Shown piece by piece: positions 32,759-43,315 of a stretch of 52,773 nt of DNA. Under the pieces are notes generated by a model. It was given only the letters and a program-made list of their open reading frames with translations, was not told the DNA's origin and ran no database searches. Numbering within the stretch: position 1 is the first letter of the stretch; each line of letters starts with the position of its first letter. The position numbers and the translations under genes are program-made. This stretch comes from an uncultured Bacilli bacterium (lineage in GTDB: Bacteria; Bacillota_I; Bacilli_A; RF39; UBA660), in NCBI GenBank assembly GCA_934149245.1, contig CAKPER010000007.1, positions 1 through 52,773 on the forward strand, read 5' to 3'.

Positions 32759-35155
32759 TTAATCAACATCATGTCTTGCCAAAATAGAAGCAGGTGTTTT
32801 TCTTAAAGTATTAAATATTGGGAAAAGGCCAATAAATAGATTAAATATATAGATAGATACTACGGATAATAATATTAATTCATTATTTATGATAAAATAA
32901 CTTTTCAAAAATTTAATACCTGATAAAACCTTTAATATATAAGCCATTAATAATATTCCTGGTACACTTGCTAGTGTTGTAATTGCTATAATTTCTCCTG
33001 AAAACATTTTATATATATCACTTTTCTTAATACCAATAGCTCTATATATTCCAATTTCTTTTACCCTAGATAAAAATGATGATCTTATCATTAAAAATAT
33101 TTCTACTAAAGATATTACTAAGATAACTCCTGATACTAATAAAGAACTTTTTACATAAGACTTACGATTATCTTTATAATTTTTTAAGTCCTTGTCATAG
33201 CTATCACTTATATTTAAATTTAAATTTCTAAATTCCTTTAAAGTGAAAGCTTTATCATTAGTATTAATACTAAAACCTTTACTATTTGTAATAGTATTAT
33301 ATTTAATTGTATTTAAATTAGTAAAATAATAGTCATAATTATATTTACTATCATAATATCCAACTACTTTTAATTTTACCTCATTAACTTTCACATTTAT
33401 TTCCTTATTAAGAGGCATATTATCTTGATCACTAAGAGGAACAACTACTTCATAATCATTAGTAGGAACTCTTCCCTTTTTTAAATCTATTTTATCTTTA
33501 AATAATTCATAATTCATAACTTTATCTTTAGTTTCACTACTATTATGAATAATATCTATAAACATAGAACTATTTGTATATACAGATGGACTTCCATTAT
33601 CTATAATACCAACTATTTTAAAGTTATTCATATTATCAATACTAATATCCTTATTTAACATATCTTTTACTCTTAAAATACCAACCATTTTTGCAATATC
33701 ATTCTTAAACATATTATTTATAGCAAATTTATCTACAACTATTTCATACTCATTCTCTGGCCATCTTCCATATAACAATTTCTTATCTTTAATTGTCTCT
33801 ACATCTGATAATGAACCACTTAAAATATCTGTAGCAGTACTAGTTTGGTAATAGCCATCATAATTAACCTTAAATTTAACTATACTATTTCCAGGAATTA
33901 AATAATTAACTTTATCCATTTTCTCATAATTTAGATAATCATCTAATTTTACTTTATTAGAAGCTACTTCTAAATAATCTTTATTAGTTGTAACAAAATC
34001 AATATCATCTACTGTTAAAGTAGCTTTAATAGAACTAACACTATACATAATAAACATTCCGGCTAGAAAAAATCCTACTAATAATATTTTTTTCAAAAAA
34101 CTATAATCTAGTACTTTCTTAAATCCATTTATAATTAAAGTAATAGGATTTAAAATAGAACTATATTTAAGAGGTATATCTTTATTTATAATATTCTCAA
34201 AATCAAAGTCATATTTATCTACTTCTTCTTTTTTTATATTTTTATAGTGATCATTTATAAATTCTATACTAGAATTATCATCAACTTCTTCTATTCGCAT
34301 ATTATCATTAGTTCTAATATAAATATTATTAGCATCTACTACTATATCTAACTTTAATTTTTGAGGACTATTTCTATAAATATTTATCTCATAATTATCA
34401 TTTTTTTCTGTTAAATGCTCTAAATCTTTTAAATAAAATCTATTATCAACCTCATAGTCAAGAGTATCATTATGTTCATTTTTATAATCATTAGTAATAG
34501 TTCCATCTTTAATTTCTATTATTCTATCAGCATAAAACTTTGCCAGTTCTCTCTCATGAGTAACTAAAATTACTTGTCTATCACGACTAATAGCTTTTAT
34601 TATATTCATAACTTCTAAAGAATTTCTACTATCAAGGTTTCCCGTAGGTTCATCTGCTAAAATAATATCTGGATTTTTAACGATTGCTCTAGCGATTCCT
34701 ACTCTCTGTTTCTCACCACCTGATAGCATAGATGCCGGTCTTTTTTTATATCTAAGCATTCCAACTTTATCAAGAACATATAAAACTCTAGTATCTATTT
34801 CTTTTTTATCTTTAATTCCCATCATTTTAAGAACAATACTGACATTATCATATACTGACAAATCATCAATTAACTTATAATCTTGAAATATATAACCAAT
34901 ATTTAAATTTCTTATCTTATCTACTTTATATGAAAATCTAGAAGTAATTTTTTGTCCGTTAATATAAATACTACCACTGCTAGCCTTATCAAGACCACCT
35001 ATTGTGTTAAGAAGTGTCGTTTTACCACAGCCACTATTTCCTAGTAAAGCAACTAACCCATTATCCCGTAAAACTATACTAGTATTATTAATGACATGAA
35101 TTTGATTTTTTCTATGTCTATTAAAATATTTATTAAGATTCTTTATCTCTAACAT
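32759..35155 (-). CDS. fused ABC transporter ATPase-permease (MacB/FtsX type), second of pair
   Basis: 798 residues. N-terminal ATPase (about 1-225) with GNSGCGKTT, signature LSGGEKQR, Walker B IILADEPTGNLD and the switch His in VTHE. A linker, one membrane helix (about 360), a large outer domain, and three C-terminal helices of the FtsX fold follow, with RVKEIGIYRAIGIKKSDIY. Such transporters in Bacillota export or sense peptides and antibiotics at the membrane surface. The ATG at 35155 (MLEIKN) has AAGGTG six bases upstream and lies one base after the previous gene's stop, so the pair is coupled and likely forms a heterodimer. Confidence 0.9.
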   Translation of the reverse strand: MLEIKNLNKYFNRHRKNQIHVINNTSIVLRDNGLVALLGNSGCGKTTLLNTIGGLDKASSGSIYINGQKITSRFSYKVDKIRNLNIGYIFQDYKLIDDLSVYDNVSIVLKMMGIKDKKEIDTRVLYVLDKVGMLRYKKRPASMLSGGEKQRVGIARAIVKNPDIILADEPTGNLDSRNSLEVMNIIKAISRDRQVILVTHERELAKFYADRIIEIKDGTITNDYKNEHNDTLDYEVDNRFYLKDLEHLTEKNDNYEINIYRNSPQKLKLDIVVDANNIYIRTNDNMRIEEVDDNSSIEFINDHYKNIKKEEVDKYDFDFENIINKDIPLKYSSILNPITLIINGFKKVLDYSFLKKILLVGFFLAGMFIMYSVSSIKATLTVDDIDFVTTNKDYLEVASNKVKLDDYLNYEKMDKVNYLIPGNSIVKFKVNYDGYYQTSTATDILSGSLSDVETIKDKKLLYGRWPENEYEIVVDKFAINNMFKNDIAKMVGILRVKDMLNKDISIDNMNNFKIVGIIDNGSPSVYTNSSMFIDIIHNSSETKDKVMNYELFKDKIDLKKGRVPTNDYEVVVPLSDQDNMPLNKEINVKVNEVKLKVVGYYDSKYNYDYYFTNLNTIKYNTITNSKGFSINTNDKAFTLKEFRNLNLNISDSYDKDLKNYKDNRKSYVKSSLLVSGVILVISLVEIFLMIRSSFLSRVKEIGIYRAIGIKKSDIYKMFSGEIIAITTLASVPGILLMAYILKVLSGIKFLKSYFIINNELILLSVVSIYIFNLFIGLFPIFNTLRKTPASILARHDVD

Positions 35156-35156
35156 T

Positions 35157-37379
35157 CTAAACACCTTCTTTCAATGTCTTAATAGCACTAGATTTAAAGA
35201 GTTTTTGACTATATTTTAAACTAATAAGAATAGATATAAAGCTTACTATTATAAACAATATAGCATAATCACTAAATTTTAGATATTTTAATATTGTATT
35301 TATAAATCCTACTTTAATAACTTTTTGACTATTTAAATAGATAATATATAAGAATGTCAAATATGCAATATAGGCAACATTTAATAATTCAATTATAACC
35401 AAGCTCATACTAACCCCGACGCTTGCTCCTAACATTCTTATTGTAGAGTAATAAACTTGTCTTGATTTTAAAATTATTTTTATAACAAAATATGAAATAA
35501 AGAATAAAGTTATAATTAATGCTATTGTTACTATAACAGATATAATTTTAGTTACTTCACTTGATGAATCGCTAATCATAGTGTCTTTAATCTTTAAAGT
35601 AGTAAAGCCATCTTTTTTCAAGATAGATACTGTACTATCAATATCATCTACATTTTTTACATAAACAGAACTCTGATAGTTTCCTTTATTAAATAATCTA
35701 TTATAATCATTAACACTAATATAAATTGTCCCTAGATTATCTTCATAATTATCAATATTTAAAATACTCTTCATATTCTCTTTACTATAAGTCTTACTTA
35801 CATTAACATTTATAGAATCATTAAAATATATATTATCAACAAAAATAGAAATAGTATTACCTACACAATTTTCATTTTTACATTCTTGATTTAAATTACT
35901 TGGAATATACACCTCACCATCTTTAACATTATCATTAAAAACTACCTTAAAATCTTTTGTTGTATTATCTACATCATGATACTTTTCTAAAAATAATACT
36001 TTTACTTTACTATATTCTAAATTAATACTTAATCTAAACTTCTCTAACATCTTATCACTAAAATATATTTTACTATCACTAGAATAACTTTTATTCTTAT
36101 CATAAACTATTCCTACTACTTTTAGATTAGTACTTTTATCAGTATCTCCTGTAGTATCATCTACAACATATAAATCTTGTTTAAATAATTCACTACTATT
36201 TTTTAAATAATAATCATCAGGACTACCTACAACAACTACTTCATTATCTTCGGTAGGCATTCTTCCAACACTAAGTTTTTTACCTAAATTATCTAAACTA
36301 TCTACACTTCCATATAAATAAAAATTATCATTATTTAAACTTACTGTTTTATCAATTAATAAATCATTTTTTACTATTCTTGATACATTAGGCATTTTTC
36401 CTATTTTTTCATATTCTAAATCACTAATAGTACTATTATCATTTTTCTTTATAATAATTCTCTTATCACTAGTATCCACAAAATAACTATTATAACCACT
36501 CCTACTAGAAAGATATCTAGCTTGCTTAAAAGAAGAATATTCTGCCATTAAAGCTACTACTATAAATAAATAAACTGCTAGTAATAAGAAAAATTTAGGT
36601 AATATATTAAAAGTATTTCTAATTCCTAACCCTATTTTATTAAAAAAAGTTAAATCTCTATAATCAACAGGAGCACTATCTAATCTTCTAACATCATTTC
36701 TAATTATTCTATCTTCTAATATTTTTCCATCATGCATCTTTATATTTCTAGTAACATACTCTGCTACCTGATCATAATTATGTGTAACAATTATTACCAA
36801 CTTGTCTTTTGCTATCTCACTAAGTAATTTTATAATAGCCTTAGCACTTCTACTATCCAAACTCCCAGTTGGTTCATCAGCAATAATTATTGGAGTATCT
36901 TTAGCTAAAGCTCTAGCAATTGCCACTCTTTGTTTCTGACCACCAGATAATTTAGAAACTTTTGTATTACGAAACTTATATAAATTAACTTTTTTAATTA
37001 ATTCAATTACTCTAGCTCTACTCTCTCTTTTTTTAGTCCCATTTAAAAGCAGTACCAGCTCAATATTTTGATAAACAGTATAACTATTAACAAGATTAAA
37101 ATTTTGAAATATATTGCTTATATATTTACGTCTATAATTTTCAAAATCTTTCTCACTATAATGACTAGTTTCTTGCCCATTAATGTACATCTCGCCTTCT
37201 TCATAAGAATCAAGACCACTAATAACATTAAGAAGTGTACTCTTACCAGATCCACTCTCACCTGTTATTGCAACAAACTCACAATTATTAAACTCTAGAT
37301 TTATTTTTGTAAAACCACTAGCAATTACACCTTTACTATAATAATATTTACTAACATTCTCTAGTTTTATAATTCCCAT
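35157..37379 (-). CDS. fused ABC transporter ATPase-permease (MacB/FtsX type), first of pair
   Basis: 740 residues. The ATPase has GESGSGKST, LSGGQKQR, IIIADEPTGSLD and VTHN. The first membrane helix (about 262-283) leads to a long outer domain and three C-terminal helices. Both this protein and its partner carry ATPase and permease on one chain; in BceAB-like systems these are usually separate genes. ATG start with AAAGGAGG upstream. It follows the XRE membrane regulator gene by 17 bases. Confidence 0.9.
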   Translation of the reverse strand: MGIIKLENVSKYYYSKGVIASGFTKINLEFNNCEFVAITGESGSGKSTLLNVISGLDSYEEGEMYINGQETSHYSEKDFENYRRKYISNIFQNFNLVNSYTVYQNIELVLLLNGTKKRESRARVIELIKKVNLYKFRNTKVSKLSGGQKQRVAIARALAKDTPIIIADEPTGSLDSRSAKAIIKLLSEIAKDKLVIIVTHNYDQVAEYVTRNIKMHDGKILEDRIIRNDVRRLDSAPVDYRDLTFFNKIGLGIRNTFNILPKFFLLLAVYLFIVVALMAEYSSFKQARYLSSRSGYNSYFVDTSDKRIIIKKNDNSTISDLEYEKIGKMPNVSRIVKNDLLIDKTVSLNNDNFYLYGSVDSLDNLGKKLSVGRMPTEDNEVVVVGSPDDYYLKNSSELFKQDLYVVDDTTGDTDKSTNLKVVGIVYDKNKSYSSDSKIYFSDKMLEKFRLSINLEYSKVKVLFLEKYHDVDNTTKDFKVVFNDNVKDGEVYIPSNLNQECKNENCVGNTISIFVDNIYFNDSINVNVSKTYSKENMKSILNIDNYEDNLGTIYISVNDYNRLFNKGNYQSSVYVKNVDDIDSTVSILKKDGFTTLKIKDTMISDSSSEVTKIISVIVTIALIITLFFISYFVIKIILKSRQVYYSTIRMLGASVGVSMSLVIIELLNVAYIAYLTFLYIIYLNSQKVIKVGFINTILKYLKFSDYAILFIIVSFISILISLKYSQKLFKSSAIKTLKEGV

Positions 37380-37396
37380 ATCACAACCTCCTTTGT

Positions 37397-38812
37397 TTAG
37401 GAAACCTCATTATTATATTTAATCTTTTGAATATTTTCTTCATTAGCATATATCTTAATTTTATCTATAACCCCATATTCACTATCAAAACGTCTTGATT
37501 TTTTAATATTATCGACTAAGGCATTAATAGTATCAAATTGATCATAACTATTACTATAATAATTTATAGAATAACTATAATATTTATCTTCTAATTCGTC
37601 ATCATAACTTTTTAATGTCAAATTATAATTTTTATTATATATTACTTCTAATTTAACATCACTTATATTATTATCAACTATATATTCAAACTCTGCATTA
37701 GAATGATTATTAATTACAATATTATCTCGCATTTCTACATTAAATTCTTTAATTTTATATTGACTTCTATCTTTACTATAACTAAGCTTATCAAAAGTTA
37801 AATAATCACAATAAGATATTCCTATTCCTATACCACTAAATGCTAATCCTATTACAAATATTATAAAACTTCTTCTAAATTTAAATTTTAAGTTAAAAAT
37901 AAAGTTATATATAAATTTTAAAACTAAATAATTTATCATTAAAAGTCCTAATAATAACAACGTTGTTCCTAAAAAGAAAATACTTTTTCTAATAAACCAT
38001 ATTGACATAGTTTGAAAAAACACAAAAAGAACAAAAGTTATAATTGCAAATATTGAACATATAGCTAAGTTAAATTTTATTATTAAAACTAGTATTTTAG
38101 CTAACATTCCAAAGAAGCTATATGTACTATGTTTAGGATCTCTAATAATTATTTTATTTTTCTTATTATCAATGAATTTTAATTGTTGTACTTTTTCTTT
38201 ATTATCATCATTTTCAATTGCTGCTTCTTTAGACTTAGTAGTAGCATTTTCATCTTCTATAGTAATGAAATAATCTAAGTATCTTATTTTAAATATATGA
38301 ATTACAACTATAATTCCTAATATGAAACCAATAAGTCCATATATAACAGAACAAAATCCTACTATTAAATTATTTGCCTCATCTGGCAATAAAGATAAGA
38401 TATTCTGAAATATATTCCTTATTATTCCTCCTAGCATTCCCCAAGTAAGAAATAGTAATAATATTATAAATAACATCTCTAACACGCATTTTATTTTTTC
38501 ATTAAAAGTCATACTCCAAAACATATTTATAGTTTTAGTGATAAAGTTTAATATTTCTTTAAAATAACTATTTATATCTAATTTTCCCTCATTATTACTA
38601 GAAGTTTTTTTAGCAATACCATCATCAACTAATTCTTCCAAACTACAATTTAGAATTTTACATAACTCCATTATTTTTGTCATATCAGGAACCGAATTAC
38701 CTGACTCCCACTTACTAACAGCTTGCCTTGAAACATTTAATCTATCAGCTAACTGTTCTTGCGACATATTATTCTTTTTTCTCATAACAACTAATTTCTC
38801 ACAAAATTTCAT
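37397..38812 (-). CDS. membrane-bound XRE regulator of the ABC pair
   Basis: 471 residues. N-terminal XRE domain (about 5-63: MSQEQLADRLNVSRQAVSKWESGNSVPD, a classic HTH). Five or so membrane helices follow between about 105 and 340, then an outer C-terminal domain of about 130 residues rich in Tyr, Asn and Asp. The architecture is that of a one-component membrane sensor: DNA-binding head inside, sensing domain outside. Leading the ABC operon, it probably controls it. The ATG has GAGGTGAGG upstream. Three GCAAYTAA boxes upstream may be its operator. Confidence 0.8.
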   Translation of the reverse strand: MKFCEKLVVMRKKNNMSQEQLADRLNVSRQAVSKWESGNSVPDMTKIMELCKILNCSLEELVDDGIAKKTSSNNEGKLDINSYFKEILNFITKTINMFWSMTFNEKIKCVLEMLFIILLLFLTWGMLGGIIRNIFQNILSLLPDEANNLIVGFCSVIYGLIGFILGIIVVIHIFKIRYLDYFITIEDENATTKSKEAAIENDDNKEKVQQLKFIDNKKNKIIIRDPKHSTYSFFGMLAKILVLIIKFNLAICSIFAIITFVLFVFFQTMSIWFIRKSIFFLGTTLLLLGLLMINYLVLKFIYNFIFNLKFKFRRSFIIFVIGLAFSGIGIGISYCDYLTFDKLSYSKDRSQYKIKEFNVEMRDNIVINNHSNAEFEYIVDNNISDVKLEVIYNKNYNLTLKSYDDELEDKYYSYSINYYSNSYDQFDTINALVDNIKKSRRFDSEYGVIDKIKIYANEENIQKIKYNNEVS

Positions 38813-38850
38813 TTTTTCCTCACCTCTACCGCAAATTTTATCATAACTTT

Positions 38851-38930
38851 ATTTAGTTGCGCTATATATTATTGCTTGCTTTTTGTAAATTCTTAGTTGC
38901 AATTAACATTAATATACCATATTTAATTGC
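38851..38930. promoter_or_regulatory. three TTARTTGC boxes upstream of the XRE-ABC operon
   Basis: ATTTAGTTGC (38851-38860), TTAGTTGC (38893-38900, followed by AATTAAC to give a near-palindrome) and ATTTAATTGC (38921-38930). On the minus strand these read GCAACTAA / GCAATTAA and flank TAATAT/TATGAT promoter-like elements. They look like repeated operator half-sites. Confidence 0.45.
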
Positions 38931-39008
38931 TATTTTTTTATTTAACTTGCTTATATACATTTATTTTACAGAAAAAAAGAATATTCTAATTAAGAAAATT
39001 CTTCACCG

Positions 39009-40013
39009 TTATTTTTTATTTTGTTGATAAAATTTATAACTATCTCTAACCATATCTTCAATACCATATTTAGTTTTAAAACCAAGCTCCCTCAAAGCTT
39101 TTGTAGTATCTGCATAACAACAATCGATATCTCCAGCTCTCCTAGGGGCCATTACATATGGGATTTTAATTTTATTAACATGTTCAAAAGAATTAACAAC
39201 ATCAAGTACTGAGTACCCAATACCTGTTCCTAAATTATAAATCTCAATTCCCTTGCTATTTAACAATTTTTCTAATGCTAATACATGTCCTCTTGCTAAA
39301 TCCATAACATGTACATAATCTCTAATACATGTACCATCCTTAGTATCATAATCATTTCCAAAAATATTAAGATGATCCAACTCTCCAATAGCAACCTTAC
39401 AAATATAAGGCATCAAATTATTTGGAATACCATTAGGTTCCTCACCAATTAATCCACTTGTATGTGCCCCTATTGGGTTAAAATATCTAAGTATTATTAT
39501 ATTCCAATCATTATCTGATATATATAAATCATTTAATATTTGCTCTATAAATAATTTAGTCGTACCATATGGATTAGTAGTACCACCAATAGGACTTTTT
39601 TCATTAAAAGGAGCTCTACTTAAATCTCCATAAACTGTAGCACTACTAGAAAAAATTAGATTTTTACAATTAAATTCACGCATAATACTACATAAATTTA
39701 TTGTACTATCTAGATTGTTTTGATAATATTCAAGTGGCTTTTCAATAGACTCTCCTACAGCCTTATACCCTGCAAAATGTATAACACCATCAATTTTCTC
39801 TTTTTCAAAAATTTCTTTTAAAAATTTTTTAGAACAAACATCACCTTGATAAAATTTAATACTTTTATTGGATATTGTTTCTATCTTACCTACTACATCA
39901 ATCTTAGAATTACTAAGATTATCAACTACAACTACTTCATAGTTGTTATTTAAAAGCTCTACACAAGTATGACTTCCTATATATCCAAGTCCTCCAGTTA
40001 CTAATATTTTCAA
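39009..40013 (-). CDS. galE: UDP-glucose 4-epimerase
   Basis: 334 residues, full length. NAD-binding GGLGYIGSH at 7-15, catalytic S-T-V-Y followed by YGTTKLFIE (the YxxxK pair), and NPIGAHTSG. It interconverts UDP-glucose and UDP-galactose, giving precursors for the polysaccharide made by the upstream genes. The start is TTG at 40013, 4 bases after the GT-C stop; the frame begins exactly at the family's usual N-terminus (MKILVTGG). It is the last gene of the surface polysaccharide operon. Confidence 0.96.
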   Translation of the reverse strand: MKILVTGGLGYIGSHTCVELLNNNYEVVVVDNLSNSKIDVVGKIETISNKSIKFYQGDVCSKKFLKEIFEKEKIDGVIHFAGYKAVGESIEKPLEYYQNNLDSTINLCSIMREFNCKNLIFSSSATVYGDLSRAPFNEKSPIGGTTNPYGTTKLFIEQILNDLYISDNDWNIIILRYFNPIGAHTSGLIGEEPNGIPNNLMPYICKVAIGELDHLNIFGNDYDTKDGTCIRDYVHVMDLARGHVLALEKLLNSKGIEIYNLGTGIGYSVLDVVNSFEHVNKIKIPYVMAPRRAGDIDCCYADTTKALRELGFKTKYGIEDMVRDSYKFYQQNKK

Positions 40014-40019
40014 AATAAA

Positions 40020-41525
40020 TCACATTCCTTTCCTTTCATATAAATAATATTTAAATTCCATTCCTTCATTAATTTCTTTTCCAACAGAAACCTTATCATA
40101 GTTATCTTTAATATTATCATTAATAGGATTATACCCAGGATACGTCCTAATAACAATATAATCAAAACTTCTTTTTTTTATCTTTTTTTCGAGAAATTCA
40201 TTCATACCAGGAACATTAGCATTAATAGATTCAAAATATTTTACATTTGGAATTATATTAGCAGCCATATAAAAGCCACCATCAATAGCTCCATAATTAA
40301 GAAGAGTTTTACCTTTATTTTTATGAATAATTTTAGCAAATTTATACTGAACTATATCACTTTTTTTATTTTTCATATATTCTATATTTGATGAATTACC
40401 AATATAATGAACAGAAAGAACTAAAATAATTCCTCCTATAAAACAATACTTCATAGTATCTAATTTTACCTCATTAGTTATATAATTTCCTATCATTATA
40501 AATCCCAAAATAACAAATGACATTATCATCAAAAAATAATAAACAAATTCTTTACATCCCCAAAATACTCCTAAAATTCCGAATCCTATAAATGCCACTA
40601 CAAATAATTTGTGAACTTTATTTTTTATAAATTTATTGCTAAATATAAAATATAAAAAGCCAACATATATTAAACTTAAATATACAAAACTAACAGACAT
40701 TTCTCTATAAAAAATACTAAATGCTTGTTTTATTCTAGATAAAACTGGTTGACTTCCAGAATAATTAAAAATATTAAATTTAAAATAAACATCTATAAAT
40801 TCTCTAAATCCACCAACTAACAGAAAATATAGGGAAAATACTAGCATAGGAATAAACATTCCACACAAGAATACTAAACACGATATAAAAGCTTTTTTAT
40901 ATTTTTTATTTATTATAAAATAAAAGAATAAACTAGCCATAAAACCAAACCAGAAACCTAATATTGTAAATTTTATTAATAATATAACTCCAGCTATTAA
41001 TCCATTTATAAATAAGTTCTTATAACTAATATCATTATCACAAACAAATACTCTCAAAAATGAATAAAATGTATACATAAGCAATGGTAAGCAAAATTCT
41101 TCGGCACTTCCACCATGAGTAAAAAAAGGTGAACTTGCTATAAGAACTGCTATTAATGGTAAAAACAAATATGTTAGATTCTTATTTATAAATAGATTAA
41201 CAATTTTTATAACATAATATAAAAATATTGTAAACGATATTATTTCAAATATAAATACTCCTATAAATGTCCTACTACTTATAAATGATGATAATGTAAA
41301 TATCAAAAATAATATAGGCCCTTTTTGTTCGAACATATCTCTATACGGTATTAGACCATATCCCCAGGCTTTACCAACTGTAAAAAAGGCATTCTCATCT
41401 ACCCAATTATTAAATGGATATAAAAATGAATTTTTTGAACATATCATCAAAACAAGAAATGATATTACTAAACAATACAATAATCTAAATATTTTAGTTT
41501 TATTTTTAATAAAAAATAATCTCAC
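40020..41525 (-). CDS. GT-C membrane glycosyltransferase (PMT/ArnT-like)
   Basis: 501 residues with about 10-12 membrane helices. The first outer loop has WVDENAFFTVGKAWGYGLIPY and FEQKGPILF: the Asp-Glu pair and YRDMFEQKGP pattern are those of polyprenyl-phosphate-dependent GT-C enzymes of the glycosyltransferase 39 / RgtA-D kind. It should transfer a sugar from a lipid-linked donor to a cell-surface glycan outside the membrane. The start is GTG at 41525 with AGGAG seven bases upstream. Confidence 0.75.
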   Translation of the reverse strand: MRLFFIKNKTKIFRLLYCLVISFLVLMICSKNSFLYPFNNWVDENAFFTVGKAWGYGLIPYRDMFEQKGPILFLIFTLSSFISSRTFIGVFIFEIISFTIFLYYVIKIVNLFINKNLTYLFLPLIAVLIASSPFFTHGGSAEEFCLPLLMYTFYSFLRVFVCDNDISYKNLFINGLIAGVILLIKFTILGFWFGFMASLFFYFIINKKYKKAFISCLVFLCGMFIPMLVFSLYFLLVGGFREFIDVYFKFNIFNYSGSQPVLSRIKQAFSIFYREMSVSFVYLSLIYVGFLYFIFSNKFIKNKVHKLFVVAFIGFGILGVFWGCKEFVYYFLMIMSFVILGFIMIGNYITNEVKLDTMKYCFIGGIILVLSVHYIGNSSNIEYMKNKKSDIVQYKFAKIIHKNKGKTLLNYGAIDGGFYMAANIIPNVKYFESINANVPGMNEFLEKKIKKRSFDYIVIRTYPGYNPINDNIKDNYDKVSVGKEINEGMEFKYYLYERKGM

Positions 41526-41556
41526 AACTTAACTCCTACTTTCTACTAACAAAAAA

Positions 41557-42345
41557 TCACTTTATATTATTTGATTTCTCACTATTTTTATACACTTTAG
41601 TTAATATCTTAGCAATAATTTTTGACCAAAATTTACAATATATTTCATAATCTTCTTTAGTTCTAATACCATTTTTTATAATATCAGTAGTGGTAGACTC
41701 TTCAGATATTCTATGACCCATTAATTTTCCTTTATCATATATAAATCTTCCTTTTAATTTACTCAACTTTTCCCAAGCAAACCAATCTACATTACATTTA
41801 TAATCTGATGAGAATATTTCCTTAGAACAATTTTTCTTAACAAAAGTAACAGCAGGACAACAAATTCCATTTCCAAACCTAATTCCCCATCTTTTAATAA
41901 ATTTAAATTTAGCAATCTTATGACCTCTTAAAGGAAAAAGTAAAATTCTCTTAATTACTAAATTAATATTACTATAAACTTTTTTATCATTTCTAATTTC
42001 ATAATAATCAGAAAACAAGATAGTAGCATCATTATATTTTTGATACAAATCAACCATTCTTTTAGAATAATTTGAATCATAAATATCATCTTGATGTGCA
42101 ACAGTTACAAGCTCTGTCTTACCAGTATGAATAGCAAAATCAAAATCTCCTCCTATATTAGTATGACCTCCAACTACAACATCTATTTTATATTTTTTAG
42201 CCAAAGTTCTAATATAATCATTATCAGTCGTAGTAGCAATCACTACCTTACTTTTATAACTTTGATTTAAAACAGATTTTAAACATTCCTCTAAATAAGG
42301 ACTTTCTTTATAAGCTAAAACTACAAACGTATGTAAATTCTTCAT
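41557..42345 (-). CDS. family 2 glycosyltransferase
   Basis: 262 residues. The N-terminal strand HTFVVLAYKESPYLEECLKSV and AHQDDIY in the place of the DxD motif give a GT-A fold; PAVTFVKKN and VDWFAWEKLS follow. It uses a nucleotide-sugar to extend the surface glycan in the cytoplasm. It is more diverged than the three GT2 genes upstream. The ATG at 42345 has GGAGGT upstream; it starts 17 bases after the preceding gene's stop. Confidence 0.85.
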   Translation of the reverse strand: MKNLHTFVVLAYKESPYLEECLKSVLNQSYKSKVVIATTTDNDYIRTLAKKYKIDVVVGGHTNIGGDFDFAIHTGKTELVTVAHQDDIYDSNYSKRMVDLYQKYNDATILFSDYYEIRNDKKVYSNINLVIKRILLFPLRGHKIAKFKFIKRWGIRFGNGICCPAVTFVKKNCSKEIFSSDYKCNVDWFAWEKLSKLKGRFIYDKGKLMGHRISEESTTTDIIKNGIRTKEDYEIYCKFWSKIIAKILTKVYKNSEKSNNIK

Positions 42346-42361
42346 CACTACCTCCATGAAA

Positions 42362-43315
42362 CTATCCCTTACAATAAAATTTAGCAAATAAGCCAATTAA
42401 ATGCATTTTTTCTAAAGCAAGAAAAGTAAAGACAATTATTCTATTTTTTAAAGTTTCTCCATTGATTTTTTTAGAAAAAGGAGAAAATTTTAAAGATACC
42501 TTGTTATCATTATACCACTTTTTTATTCTATTATATTCTAAAATAAAATCTTTTTTATTAGCATTTCTTCCAGAAAATAGTAAATACCAAATATAATATC
42601 TAATTAAATAATAAGATAAATAATCATTTATATTATCATATTTCTCTATAATTTTATTTAAAAGAAACAAAATATCAACTTCTTTATTTAACCCCTTTTG
42701 ACTAGTATTTGAAACACTTTTAGTATTAAAAAACCAATTATATCCAATATAATTTAAAATAGTTATCTTAGGTTCAAACGAATATATAAGCAAATTAAAA
42801 TAAACATCTTCTCCTATACCATAACTTAAAAATTCGATATTATTCTTTAATAAAAAATCTCGTCGATACACTTTTGCCCATGGAGCCATTATTATAAACC
42901 TTGACCAATATGTATCTCTTAATTTTTCTTCATGTAAAACTTTATTTTCGACATTAATTCTACGATAACCACTTATTACTATATCAGAATTTTCTTTTGA
43001 AATAGTAGTAATGTGTTTTTCAATATAATCACTATCAATGAAATCATCATTATCAATAAACATAATATAATCTCCTGTTGCCTCTTTAATTCCACGATTT
43101 CTTGTATATGCAACGCCATGATTTTCTTGATTTAATATTCTTATATTCTTATATTTGCTATATTTTTTAATAACTTTAAGAGAATTATCTGTAGAACCAT
43201 CATCAATAAGTAATAATTCATAATCTTTATAAGTTTGCTTTAAAATACTAGAAATACATTTTTCAATAGTATTTTCTGCATTATAAATTGGAATAATTAT
43301 TGAAACTTTTCTCAT
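42362..43315 (-). CDS. family 2 glycosyltransferase, paralogue A
   Basis: 317 residues. VSIIIPIYNAENTIEKCI, LLLIDDGSTDNSL, NHGVAYTRNRGI and the DxD-type IDNDDFID show a GT-A domain in the first 200 residues. The ATG overlaps the preceding stop (ATGA). It is closely similar in layout to the two genes before it, so the three arose by duplication and probably add different sugars of one repeat unit. Confidence 0.92.
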   Translation of the reverse strand: MRKVSIIIPIYNAENTIEKCISSILKQTYKDYELLLIDDGSTDNSLKVIKKYSKYKNIRILNQENHGVAYTRNRGIKEATGDYIMFIDNDDFIDSDYIEKHITTISKENSDIVISGYRRINVENKVLHEEKLRDTYWSRFIIMAPWAKVYRRDFLLKNNIEFLSYGIGEDVYFNLLIYSFEPKITILNYIGYNWFFNTKSVSNTSQKGLNKEVDILFLLNKIIEKYDNINDYLSYYLIRYYIWYLLFSGRNANKKDFILEYNRIKKWYNDNKVSLKFSPFSKKINGETLKNRIIVFTFLALEKMHLIGLFAKFYCKG

